Part shown: positions 1 to 8,565 of the stretch, piece by piece
How the letters are laid out: each line of letters starts with the position of its first letter
Numbering within the stretch: the stretch's first letter is position 1
Origin: Pichia kudriavzevii
Lineage: Eukaryota > Ascomycota > Pichiomycetes > Pichiales > Pichiaceae
Assembly: GCF_003054445.1 (NCBI RefSeq)
Contig: NC_042507.1
Span: 2,294,001-2,358,000 of the forward strand
Length of the DNA stretch: 64,000 bases
Direction: 5' to 3'
Notes under the pieces: generated by a model
What the model was told of the DNA's origin: nothing
Seen by the model: the letters and a program-made list of their open reading frames with translations, nothing else
The model's database searches: none
Position numbers and translations under genes: made by a program

Positions 1-1
1 G

Positions 2-619
2 AGTAAAATTGCAAAAGATCATATTTCGCATGAAAAGGTTGTTAATGATGATATTGCAAGAGGGGATGATCACATTCACGAGTTGTCTTTGAGGGAAGAA
101 ATGGAGAGGCAAGGCTATTTGAAGAGTGAAAACATACCGAAGCACAAATTCAAATTTAAAGGAAAGAGAAGAAGGAAAGCCAATAACGATGATGATGACG
201 ATGAAGAGGAGGATGACGACGACGACCAAGACAGCGACCAAGATGAAAGGAATAGGGGTGATTATGGATACAGCGTGCTTGGATTTGATAGTTCTAGTTT
301 ACAACAAGCCGGTGGAGAAGTAGAAAATTCAGGGGATAGGTTATCAGTTGAAAGTAAGTCTCATATGGAAGAATACGAAAGTGAAGAGCATGGAAACACG
401 AATGGAGATCAAGGCCATACTCCTGATGATTCTGGAGAATTTGAAGTGTGTTCCACGGATTTGAAGCTAACTACGCCAGCTGTTCCTAGTGGTAGTATGC
501 CTAGTTTGCACAAAGAAGGCGGAGAAGAAGCATTAGGACCTTCTCAGAAGTGGGGAAGTACTAAAACACCATGTCCATTAAAGAGAGGTGACTCAACGGT
601 AAACTTAATAGATTTATAA
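2..619 (+). CDS. C-terminal part of an unknown acidic protein (left-edge partial)
   Basis: The reading frame is open from the window edge to the stop at 617-619, so this is the last 205 or so residues of a longer protein. I do not recognise it. The visible part has a basic patch (KFKFKGKRRRKAN) followed directly by a run of about 15 Asp/Glu residues, then a polar, Ser/Gly/Glu-rich tail ending STVNLIDL. Basic patch plus acidic run is common in nuclear or nucleolar proteins, but that is only a composition argument. No catalytic motif or membrane segment is visible. There is no convincing ATG near the edge, so the start lies outside the window. Confidence 0.7.
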   Translation, partial: SKIAKDHISHEKVVNDDIARGDDHIHELSLREEMERQGYLKSENIPKHKFKFKGKRRRKANNDDDDDEEEDDDDDQDSDQDERNRGDYGYSVLGFDSSSLQQAGGEVENSGDRLSVESKSHMEEYESEEHGNTNGDQGHTPDDSGEFEVCSTDLKLTTPAVPSGSMPSLHKEGGEEALGPSQKWGSTKTPCPLKRGDSTVNLIDL

Positions 620-768
620 GATAGGGGTATTTGGTAACACTGAGTTTTGAGAGCGATCGAGTCACTGGAAACTGAACGAGATGAATACTTGACTTATTAT
701 TTACATGAGTATACAAGCGAATGTTTACAAGAGCTCTTGGGACAGAATGTATTCATTCCAAGACGAGT

Positions 769-1200
769 TCATTGTTTTGAATCACCAATCTTTGGGAAGT
801 AATCATAAAACCATATTTGTCTTGGGGGATACTCCGTTGGAACTCTCATTTCCAATGGGAACCTCTTACCGTGTTGATGTTGGTTTGCAATTTCGTAGAG
901 TTCAGGACTAAGTTTTTGAAGTTCCTCAGCGGCTTCTTCCATGGATTCATATTGCTTTTTCAGAGTATCTAGCCTGTATTGTTTCTTTGACTTTCTCAAA
1001 ACAGACCACGCCTTCATCACGGTCTTGTGTTTAATGTAGTCCTCATTGCACAGCTTCAAAAGTCTTGGCTGCTTTCTGCCTGCTGACAATACAGAAAGTT
1101 GGTTGACAATTCTTTCAAGTTGAGGGTTGAGAGCTGTACTCTTGGCTCTCACTTGTTGCGTGGACACCTTGATGGTCTTACAAATATTTCTGGAAAACAT
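769..1200 (-). CDS. MRPL28: Mitochondrial large-subunit ribosomal protein mL40
   Basis: 143 residues, close to the 147 of S. cerevisiae Mrpl28. The central block LSVLSAGRKQPRLLKLCNED, followed by YIKHKT, is the family signature, and the C-terminal FPLEMRVPTEYPP segment also matches. The N-terminus (MFSRNICKTIKVSTQQVRAKS) is basic and free of acidic residues, as expected for a mitochondrial presequence. The product would sit in the 54S subunit of the mitoribosome in the matrix. The gene is divergent from the Ser-rich gene at 1602 and shares a 400-bp promoter region with it that contains a Cbf1-type site. Confidence 0.9.
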   Translation of the reverse strand: MFSRNICKTIKVSTQQVRAKSTALNPQLERIVNQLSVLSAGRKQPRLLKLCNEDYIKHKTVMKAWSVLRKSKKQYRLDTLKKQYESMEEAAEELQKLSPELYEIANQHQHGKRFPLEMRVPTEYPPRQIWFYDYFPKIGDSKQ

Positions 1201-1601
1201 CTGTTCTAAGAAATGGTAATTGTCTCTATTCCCAACCTGTAGTTCTCTCTCGTTATAGGATGCACAGTGTCTAGCAACACAGCTTCACACCTTGAAAATC
1301 ATCCCCTTCTTGAAAAAATGTCGAAAATTTTGAAATCAATGCATTTCGTAACTTCTGGCCTGTGGCGCATGTGTTATGCACGTGACTGCGTGCTGCTGCG
1401 CCAAAAAAAATTTTAAAAAGGCGTTGAATTAGCGACCTGGCGTGAAATTTACAGTGCTGCGCTTATGCACTGATAATAGAATAGGGGAATGTAGCGCCTG
1501 AGTTAGATATGGAAGGTGTGACATGAATCTTTTGGTGGCTTAGAACAACTTACAGAAGTAGTTGAAAAGCAGAGGAATAGGTGAAAGTCGTTGAACTCTT
1601 G
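1201..1601. promoter_or_regulatory. Divergent promoter between MRPL28 and the Ser-rich gene
   Basis: This 401-bp gap lies between two divergent starts and holds no credible ORF. It includes the CACGTGAC element listed separately, a GC-rich patch with several TGCTGC/GCGCC motifs (1362-1403) and a short A-tract at 1404-1411. No clear TATA box was seen. Confidence 0.6.
1379..1386. promoter_or_regulatory. Cbf1-type E-box (GTCACGTG on the minus strand)
   Basis: CACGTGAC is an exact match to the Cbf1 consensus RTCACRTG read on the minus strand, about 180 bp upstream of the MRPL28 start. In Candida-type yeasts Cbf1 is tied to ribosomal, respiratory and sulphur genes. Control of MRPL28 by this site is inference from position. 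Confidence 0.45.
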
Positions 1602-3221
1602 ATGGACAGTGCTCCTTTGAAAACAAACCCATTTTCCGATCTTGCAAAGGGAGAAAGAGCCCAGCAGTTGGACACTGCCGTCCCATCCAGCGATCCGGTT
1701 TGCAGAGATAACAACGGAGATGGCAGTGCACGTCATTTAAAATGTAATAATAATGGAAGTGACAGTGACAGTGACAGTGACAGTGATGGGCCCACCGAAT
1801 TGTCTCTACTAGATCCAGTAGAAGTAACCCATCAACTACTAACTGCAGAGTCTTCTATAACAAGTGATGCAGACTCTCTTAACTCCGTGCGTAGAGCTCC
1901 TAATCAAAGTCATCCATTAGAGAATATACCAGAACTCCCGAGAAGACCACCTTTGTTGCCCAAGAGAAGAACGAGTGAATCGGTGAAGCGTGTCTCCATA
2001 TTGGATCCGGGATCCTGTTCCACGATTGAAACATACAATTTCCTAGAAAACAGAGATGACACAACTTACACCAAACCCTTAAGTCGGCTGAATCACCAAA
2101 AAGCTTCTAAGGATGAAGCATTAAAAACGTCTTCTCAAACCCTGCCCAGGATTACTCTGGTTAATCTGACAAAGATGCAAGCATTGCCGGCCAATTCAGC
2201 CACAAAATCCTTATCAACTGCGTACCCATGTTCAAACGGAAAAATGACAAGCGGAGTTGGCTTCAACAGCAATAACCCTAACGTCCATGCTTTAAATTCC
2301 ACTTCCAAAGGAGGGAGGGCTTCCTCATTACCAAAAATTACCGTTTCAGAGTCATCCCATGACTCGCAGGCGTCACCATCGCTTCCACCACTCCCAAATA
2401 GGAGCTCTTTCAGTGATCCCACCAAAACTAATGCTGCCCAACTACTTGAAGCTTATGCTAGGAGATCGTCTCTTTCCAGTGTGGATAGCTATTCATCCGC
2501 TGATGATAATCTTAGTAGCAGGGAATACAGTTTGGATTCGTCTGAAGAGCTAGACAAAGACACGTTGAGAAGTTTGGGAATCACTGATGAAGATATCAGA
2601 CTACAATCCCAGATTGAAGCAAGATATGAGCAGGTTCGTGATGAAGAGCTACGTATAAGAAGACAACTAATTCACAATGAGATGAATTTGCCGACAAACG
2701 ATGAAGACCATTCTTTACTTGACATAAATACTGTATCAAGAGCCCATAGTAGTACATCGACCGATGAAAATTCTTTAACTCCTACAATGTCCAACAGTTC
2801 CTACTCTATAGATATATTTGCCGGTGGGGATTTAACAGAGGAAGAATTCATAAAATTATTACCGCCTGTACCTGAATATACCGAAAAGGCGCTTGATACC
2901 GAGCTTTCTATACCGAACGGTAAAGCAATTGATATAATGCAAATAAATGAACATAGTATCACAGAAAAACCTCCTGCATATTCCCCTGTTTCTGAGAATC
3001 TAAGAGCATATATCCAACGGCCACAATTCTCTCAAACAGGTGGTGATACTTATTCGTATCGTAGACGAGAAAGAGATTCACAATTACGGTATTTCCGTAC
3101 CAGTCTCAATTCGAGAACTGGTAGCTCAATAGTAGTCCCACTAAGAGTCTCTTCACGATCTTCCCGTCGCCCACCTCCGACGAGATCAATGATACCACCC
3201 TCTATTAATTCGAGATACTAG
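1602..3221 (+). CDS. Ser-rich protein with a PPxY motif, function unknown
   Basis: 539 residues from the ATG at 1602; the frame is open 21 bp upstream but only through GTG/TTG. I do not recognise the family. The N-terminal third is low-complexity and begins MDSAPLKTNPFSDL with an SDSDSDSDSD run from a hexanucleotide repeat. It contains proline-rich stretches (LPRRPPLLPKRR), SH3-ligand-like. A compact, more conserved-looking segment (LDKDTLRSLGITDEDIRLQSQIEARYEQVRDEELRIRRQ) is predicted helical; it is quoted here only by its theme of charged heptads. Near residue 460 there is PPAYSP, a PPxY motif that WW domains such as those of Rsp5 bind. No membrane segment is seen. A role as an adaptor or cortical protein is possible but not shown. 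Confidence 0.75.
   Translation: MDSAPLKTNPFSDLAKGERAQQLDTAVPSSDPVCRDNNGDGSARHLKCNNNGSDSDSDSDSDGPTELSLLDPVEVTHQLLTAESSITSDADSLNSVRRAPNQSHPLENIPELPRRPPLLPKRRTSESVKRVSILDPGSCSTIETYNFLENRDDTTYTKPLSRLNHQKASKDEALKTSSQTLPRITLVNLTKMQALPANSATKSLSTAYPCSNGKMTSGVGFNSNNPNVHALNSTSKGGRASSLPKITVSESSHDSQASPSLPPLPNRSSFSDPTKTNAAQLLEAYARRSSLSSVDSYSSADDNLSSREYSLDSSEELDKDTLRSLGITDEDIRLQSQIEARYEQVRDEELRIRRQLIHNEMNLPTNDEDHSLLDINTVSRAHSSTSTDENSLTPTMSNSSYSIDIFAGGDLTEEEFIKLLPPVPEYTEKALDTELSIPNGKAIDIMQINEHSITEKPPAYSPVSENLRAYIQRPQFSQTGGDTYSYRRRERDSQLRYFRTSLNSRTGSSIVVPLRVSSRSSRRPPPTRSMIPPSINSRY
1758..1787 (+). repeat. Hexanucleotide microsatellite AGTGAC x5 (last copy AGTGAT)
   Basis: Five in-frame 6-bp units inside the Ser-rich gene encode five Ser-Asp pairs. 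Such in-frame repeats often vary in length between strains. Confidence 0.9.
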
Positions 3222-4492
3222 TTCTATAATTTTTTTATAACTTTCCATGTTAATAGATACCGCTTTACTCAAAAGTCAAATGTTTCGACTTCGTCTTGAA
3301 ACAAATCAACATTACAGAAGGATATATGTATCTAAGCAATAAACTGTAAAGTACTCATAAGTCCATTAAAAGCAATTGTGTTTTATAACGGGCTCCGGCT
3401 CGGCAGATATTTGTTTTTGGTTTATGAAATACCTTTTCTTATTCCAAATGGATGGTTAGGTACAAAAGTAAAAAGTTCCAAATGCTTGAATACTCCCGAT
3501 TCTATAGTGACCAGATCCTGAAGTTCATCTCTGGAATAGTTCTTATTGTATGAATGTTTCTATACCTCCCATAATAACAAAGCAATGTTAACCTCAAGCT
3601 AGAATATCATTGATACGCAGCTTTTCAGTGCCCAACAACAAAAAAGAACTTTTTATTACATGGTGTGTTTACATTATTTTCCACTATGGAAGTTGCTTCT
3701 TCCAGAAACAACATACTTATCAACTGTTGAATCCAGTTATATTAGCTTATTTTTTACCAATAGCTAGGGACTATTAATTGTGTCATGTAATCAGTTATTA
3801 GTAAATCAAACTGAACAAAATATAGCCCAGGTAATATCTAGATCTGCAACTTAGTAAAAAAAAAATATTTATTTTCAGACTCCTTAAAAGTGCTAAATTA
3901 ATATTTAGTCCAGTAGCGTCAAGAAACACCAAAACATGAAACGTATCGGACTTTGTAATCCATATTTTTTCTCCAAAAATAGCCGTTTCTGATAATTGTA
4001 CTTTCTTGATAACTTTAACCATCCATTGATATTATTTATATACTTTCTGCGTTGAATTATTACATGTCTAAATAAAAAATCCATTTCTAGAACATTTACA
4101 TCTTTCAATCAATGTGGATTATGTTATCTTGTTTGTAAATTATATAAGCAAAAGTAGTTCGCATATTTTCCATATATAATGATTTATTACAGGTCAAGTA
4201 ATATTCAATTTCTTAATTTCTATGAAGGTGTTGCTGGTGGTGCGTACTTTAGAATCTGATTATTGCTTCTTTATATCTTATATATTTTTATACGTTAATT
4301 CTCTGAGAACATATATGGAATGTCCTCTGTTTAAATAGTAATTCTTTAATTTAAAAATAGCATTTTGAGGGATTTAATTATTTTCTAGAACTTCTGTTTA
4401 GCCTTCTATAATCTTCTTCAACCTTCTATATGATTACCCGATTAGAAAATAGAGAGATAGTCCTTTGTCTGATCTCTTACATTCTATCCATT
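3222..4492. other. Long AT-rich intergenic region with no recognised gene
   Basis: About 1.27 kb between the Ser-rich gene stop and tRNA-Glu. Only short overlapping minus-strand frames (3798-4108) occur, with no homology I recognise. The region is very AT-rich. There is a short imperfect repeat of CCTTCTATA at about 4402 and 4420. In other yeasts LTR remnants often sit upstream of tRNA genes, but I could not find matching ends or a duplicated target site here. Confidence 0.6.
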
Positions 4493-4564
4493 TCCGATAT
4501 AGTGTAATGGCTATCACGGTCCGCTTTCACCGGGCAGACCCGGGTTCGATTCCCGGTATCGGAA
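4493..4564 (+). tRNA. tRNA-Glu (anticodon UUC)
   Basis: A 72-nt cloverleaf, acceptor stem TCCGATA pairing with TATCGGA, plus discriminator A. The anticodon loop is CTTTCAC, giving UUC. The B box GGTTCGATTCC is canonical, and the sequence closely resembles S. cerevisiae tRNA-Glu(UUC). There is no intron and no encoded CCA. A T-run right after the gene (from 4566) serves as the Pol III terminator. Confidence 0.97.
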
Positions 4565-4853
4565 TATTTTTTTGAATGTGTTGTATTTTATTTATTTTAT
4601 TTTTTTATATCTGGCGGGTATTTCCAGATTTGGTAATTAGCGACCTTATCGATTAAGGTATCTCCGCTTTTGACTATCTTAGCGCTAGTTCTAATTCAAT
4701 TTCAATGGTAATTGATGATATCCAACCAGCGGGCTATTTAAGGTAGAAACCTCCTCTCTTTTCTCCCAAATTCATCTAAATTAACATAAGAAACTTTTTC
4801 TGTCAAATAACAACAAAAAAAAAATAAATTCTAGCCAAAGAGTAAAAATTAAA

Positions 4854-6275
4854 ATGACCGTTGACACTGATACTAAATCTTATGTCTTTCAAAAGAAAAT
4901 TGCACACAAAGGTTTAATGTGTGTTGGCTCTAAAAATGATGGTATGTACCTTGTTTTAAAAGATCCATCTAATGGTGAAGTGAAGGTTGTTTTGGATGGT
5001 GTATCTGGTGCTGCAGTTTGTTCTTTAGGCCATAATGATCCTGAAATCACTAGTCAATTCACCAAGTGGGCAGAAGAATCGACATATACTTTTGGTGCTT
5101 ATTATGGTAATGATGCTGCAGAGGAGTTAAGTAAATTTATGTGTGAGAAATCTAAAGGCGCCTTTGAATCATGTCTATGGACACAGTCTGGATCAGAAGC
5201 TACCGAAAATGCAATCAAGATTATGAGACAGTACCACCTTGAGAGAGGCGATGATAAGAGATACAAGGTTATTTCTAGATTGCAATCTTATCATGGTTTC
5301 ACTATAGGCGCTTTATCAGTTGGTGATGGTACAAGAAAACCTCCATTCAAGCCAGTTCTATTATCCGATGAACAAACCCCTAAGATGCAACAGCTTTATC
5401 CTTACAGAGATTGGAAGGAAAATATGACTGAGGAAGAATATACCGAACTTCTACTTAAGCAAGCAGAACAATGTTTTATTGATAATGATCCTTCGACTAT
5501 ATCTGGTGTCATAGTTGAGACTGTCGGTGGCTCTACCATCGGTACTCCAACACCACCTAAAGGTTATCTTGACGGATTAAAAGCAATCTGTCACAAGTAT
5601 GGTGCTTTATTTATGCTAGATGAAGTTATGTGTGGATTGGGTAGATGTGGCTACGATTTTACCTGGATGCATCCTGATTTTGGTTTAACCACAGGTGGTC
5701 CTGATATTTTATCTGTTGGTAAGACAATTGGATCTGGACTTGTTACTCTAGCTGGCCTCTTTTTCTCACCAGGGGTCTGTGAGGTTTTCAACCAGGGTAG
5801 CGGCTATATTATGGGTGCTCAAACATACCATTCACATGCTTTCACATGCCGGGTTGGTTTGGCTGTTCAACAAAAGATTGTCAGAGACAATTTAGTGGAA
5901 AATGTTAGGATTGTTGGTGCCTACATGAAGGAGCAGCTAAAGGAGAAGTTAAAGGATTGTAAAATTGCTGGCGATGTTAGAGGTGCAGGTAACTTTCTTT
6001 CAGTTGAAGCAGTTAAGGATAAATCCACAAAAGAGTCTTTTGACCCTAAACTTGCTGTTGGTCCAAAACTTCACCAGAGGATCTTCGACAAGGGTGTTGT
6101 TGTTATGGGTGCAAGCGGTACTGTTGGTTATGAATATCATGGTTTGAACGATGTAACGTGTTTTGGCGACCATGTTACCATGGGTCCAGCCTTCACTTTT
6201 ACTAAGAATCACGCAGATATCATCGTCAAGGCTGTTACTGAAGCTTTCTTCGAATTAGAGAAGGAGTTGTTATAA
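4854..6275 (+). CDS. Class III (fold type I) PLP aminotransferase, substrate unassigned
   Basis: 473 residues, a full-length class III aminotransferase. Visible family features are the phosphate-binding TQSGSEATENA (about 110-120), the LDEVMCGLGRCG block with the pyridine-binding Asp256, and the Schiff-base Lys290 in LSVGKTIGSG. The C-terminal GPAFTFTKNHADI closes the fold as in omega-amino acid transaminases. It has no clear mitochondrial presequence and no PTS1, so a cytosolic enzyme is likely. It does not look like ARG8, CAR2, UGA1 or BIO3, which have different signatures. Related fungal proteins are annotated only as class III aminotransferases. The 5' leader is AT-rich with an A-tract just before the ATG, and a TATTTAAG element lies near 4735, as in well-expressed yeast genes. 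Confidence 0.85.
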   Translation: MTVDTDTKSYVFQKKIAHKGLMCVGSKNDGMYLVLKDPSNGEVKVVLDGVSGAAVCSLGHNDPEITSQFTKWAEESTYTFGAYYGNDAAEELSKFMCEKSKGAFESCLWTQSGSEATENAIKIMRQYHLERGDDKRYKVISRLQSYHGFTIGALSVGDGTRKPPFKPVLLSDEQTPKMQQLYPYRDWKENMTEEEYTELLLKQAEQCFIDNDPSTISGVIVETVGGSTIGTPTPPKGYLDGLKAICHKYGALFMLDEVMCGLGRCGYDFTWMHPDFGLTTGGPDILSVGKTIGSGLVTLAGLFFSPGVCEVFNQGSGYIMGAQTYHSHAFTCRVGLAVQQKIVRDNLVENVRIVGAYMKEQLKEKLKDCKIAGDVRGAGNFLSVEAVKDKSTKESFDPKLAVGPKLHQRIFDKGVVVMGASGTVGYEYHGLNDVTCFGDHVTMGPAFTFTKNHADIIVKAVTEAFFELEKELL

Positions 6276-6380
6276 ACTGTTAGTTTCTTTTCCTGTTTTC
6301 TTGAGTTCTTGGCAGAGCCTCGATTGTGGTTAAACTTTATTCTTTTTATCATCTGTTATAGTCCTTAGTTTTTATAGTAA

Positions 6381-7397
6381 TTATGCAAGATTGGGATTCT
6401 CAATGTAGTATTTCTTCAGCATAGTATCGAATGCTTCCCCATTCCAGAGGTCTTCGCCATTGTCACCAACGGTTAGTTTGGGCAATCCATGTTGTTCAAG
6501 ACAGAGTCCAGCAGCTATAGTTGCCTTCACTGCTGCCAACTTGAAGTTCTTTCTACTTTTAACAAACTCAGTTGCAAAAGCCCCAACAAAAGTATTTCCA
6601 CAACCAGTTGGGTCAATGATCTTAGCTTCACCCTTATGATAAGCCGGAAACCACATGGGTTTTGGATTATTTTTGGTCACAACAACACAGCCAAGTGGAC
6701 CACATCTAAGTACAATCCCGCTATCGGGCTTAGTCATGTATTTAAGAAAACTCGAGGCTATCCTTTCACAATTTGGTTTATCCACAGGTTCATCCTCTCC
6801 ATAAAACATTGCAGCTTCTGCAGCATTAGGAGTGAAAATGTCGATATTGCCCAAAATATCCAATGTTTCTTGCAGATTTCTAGGACTACAGCAATCAGGA
6901 ATTGGTTCCCACGCAATAACAGGTGATGATACGACTATGCCCAAATCTTCAGATATTTCGTGTAATTCTTCGATGAGGCTAATGCATCGACGCGGAGAAC
7001 AAACAAAATGGAACGATTTGCTTTGAAGCATTACGGGGTACTGTTTTAAGTCTGCCATTGTCACTCTCTTCTTTTCGGTTAAGTATTTAAATTCTCTAAA
7101 TTGATTTTGATTGTATCCATTCCATCCTCTAGTACATTTGCGTGTATCGTCAAATCTAAAAATACCTCCTGTATTTAAAATCCTTAATTCTTTTAGTATT
7201 TCTCTAGGACAGTCGTTTCCAATATCAACAAACCAAGAGCACAGGTCCGAATCCCGAGAACCTAAAATAATTCTAGAACCTAAAATTGCGAACGTTCCTC
7301 CACCTCCTAATATTCCATCCATTTTATAGTCTGGGAAATTTATTTCATCAATAATAAACATCCCGAGGGAAGTAAAATATGGTAGTCTTGCAGACAT
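6381..7397 (-). CDS. MAK32: pfkB-family carbohydrate kinase-like protein, Mak32 type
   Basis: 338 residues with a ribokinase-like fold. The C-terminal pfkB signature is present as IIDPTGCGNTFVGAF, where the usual DTTGAGD catalytic block reads DPTGCGN. The normal catalytic Asp is therefore Asn, as expected of Mak32-like proteins that may not be active sugar kinases. The N-terminal GMFIIDEI and GGGGTFA motifs correspond to the substrate-side glycine block. In S. cerevisiae MAK32 (363 residues) is needed for stable maintenance of the L-A dsRNA element; its biochemical activity is unknown. The gene is convergent with the aminotransferase (105-bp gap) and divergent from TYW3. Confidence 0.8.
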   Translation of the reverse strand: MSARLPYFTSLGMFIIDEINFPDYKMDGILGGGGTFAILGSRIILGSRDSDLCSWFVDIGNDCPREILKELRILNTGGIFRFDDTRKCTRGWNGYNQNQFREFKYLTEKKRVTMADLKQYPVMLQSKSFHFVCSPRRCISLIEELHEISEDLGIVVSSPVIAWEPIPDCCSPRNLQETLDILGNIDIFTPNAAEAAMFYGEDEPVDKPNCERIASSFLKYMTKPDSGIVLRCGPLGCVVVTKNNPKPMWFPAYHKGEAKIIDPTGCGNTFVGAFATEFVKSRKNFKLAAVKATIAAGLCLEQHGLPKLTVGDNGEDLWNGEAFDTMLKKYYIENPNLA

Positions 7398-7577
7398 GTT
7401 CCGATTCCGTAGAATGTTTATATTCTAGATATCTTTTTAAATTTTTAGCAGTGTATAGACAAGGGGATGCTGTGGGGGGTATTAAAACCGGTTTACAAGA
7501 ACGAGAAACTCAAAATTTTAAAATTCACAAAAAGCAGGCTCAAGTACAACGTGAGCCGTGTGGATGAAGTTTTTCTA

Positions 7578-7599
7578 TTTTTTTTTTTTTTTTTTTTTT
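7578..7599 (+). repeat. Poly(T) tract, 22 bp
   Basis: An uninterrupted run of 22 T in the 258-bp divergent promoter of MAK32 and TYW3. Poly(dA:dT) of this length usually excludes nucleosomes in yeast promoters. Confidence 0.9.
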
Positions 7600-7655
7600 C
7601 AAGCTCCAGCTTGGGGATAATATAGCTTGTTTTACATTTAGGTATCTAGAATCAA

Positions 7656-8546
7656 ATGAGTGACTTTGATAAGAAGAAGCAATATCTTTTGAAAGAGATT
7701 GGATTGAACAGTACAGGAAAGATCGATGCATCTCCTAAAGGTACTATCGACGAGTTATGCATGCCATTAATCTGCTTGATAAATTCGCATCATGATATGG
7801 TCACAACATCCTCTTGTTCCGGGAGATTATCCGTTTTTGTCGAAGGCAGAAAAGAAGCAGTGACGGATACCAATGGGGCTAACAGAGACCAAATCAAAAT
7901 AGGTGCAAAAGGAGATGGTGGACATTGGTTGTTTGTATCCCATGAGAAGAATGAAATTAGGGATTGGTGGAAGAGAGAAGATATATCTTTGATTTATCGA
8001 TTGGACCCCGAGGAGCGTATTTATGATTCAAAAACCAGATATATCCTATTCAAATATGAGCCGTTGATTCTCCATGTAAAATGTCGTGATTTTAAGTCTG
8101 CGTCACGTTTATACAGCACAGCAATGGGATGTGGGTTCCGAGAGTCAGGGATCGGTGCGAATAACAATGTTGCTATTAGAATTTCTATTAAGCTTGATAT
8201 TCCTATCGGCTATTTAGATGTGGATGACAATCTTGTATGTGTGGTTGGAGAAGATTATTTGAAAATGGCTACCAAATTGGCCCATGATAGATTTTTGGAG
8301 AATGAAAGAAAAATGGAAGTATTGTATAATAAGATCAAAGATGAAGTAGTTAACTATGTTGAGAAAGAAGAGAGGAAAGAAACAAAAGAAGAAAGAAAGG
8401 AAAGGAAGATTAGAGAAGGTTTGGCTAGAAGAGCGGAAGTTCGCAAGCAAAAGGAAGAGAAAAAAAGACTTAAACAGTTGGAAGTAGAGAAAAGTACTGA
8501 TAAAGAAGACACTTTAAAAGAAGAAAAAGATTTGGTTGCTACATAG
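7656..8546 (+). CDS. TYW3: tRNA wybutosine-synthesizing protein 3 (N4-methyltransferase)
   Basis: 296 residues. The N-terminal half carries the Tyw3 signature MVTTSSCSGRLSVFVEG, then the GGHWLFVSHE and IRDWW-type blocks, ending in GYLDVDD. Tyw3 methylates the yW-86 intermediate during formation of wybutosine at position 37 of tRNA-Phe in the cytosol. From about residue 215 the protein becomes a highly charged Lys/Glu-rich helix (KEERKETKEERKERKIR), a common feature of fungal Tyw3. It is convergent with the oxidase gene, with only 19 bp between stops. Confidence 0.92.
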   Translation: MSDFDKKKQYLLKEIGLNSTGKIDASPKGTIDELCMPLICLINSHHDMVTTSSCSGRLSVFVEGRKEAVTDTNGANRDQIKIGAKGDGGHWLFVSHEKNEIRDWWKREDISLIYRLDPEERIYDSKTRYILFKYEPLILHVKCRDFKSASRLYSTAMGCGFRESGIGANNNVAIRISIKLDIPIGYLDVDDNLVCVVGEDYLKMATKLAHDRFLENERKMEVLYNKIKDEVVNYVEKEERKETKEERKERKIREGLARRAEVRKQKEEKKRLKQLEVEKSTDKEDTLKEEKDLVAT

Positions 8547-8565
8547 TACTCATGCTTTTAAGAAG

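Noticed and set aside
3798-4108. Overlapping minus-strand frames in the gap before tRNA-Glu
   Set aside because: AT-rich chance frames with no conserved motif and mutual overlap.
3222-4492. Degenerate LTR next to tRNA-Glu
   Set aside because: Position is typical for yeast LTR elements, but I could not find paired ends, a primer-binding site or a target duplication.
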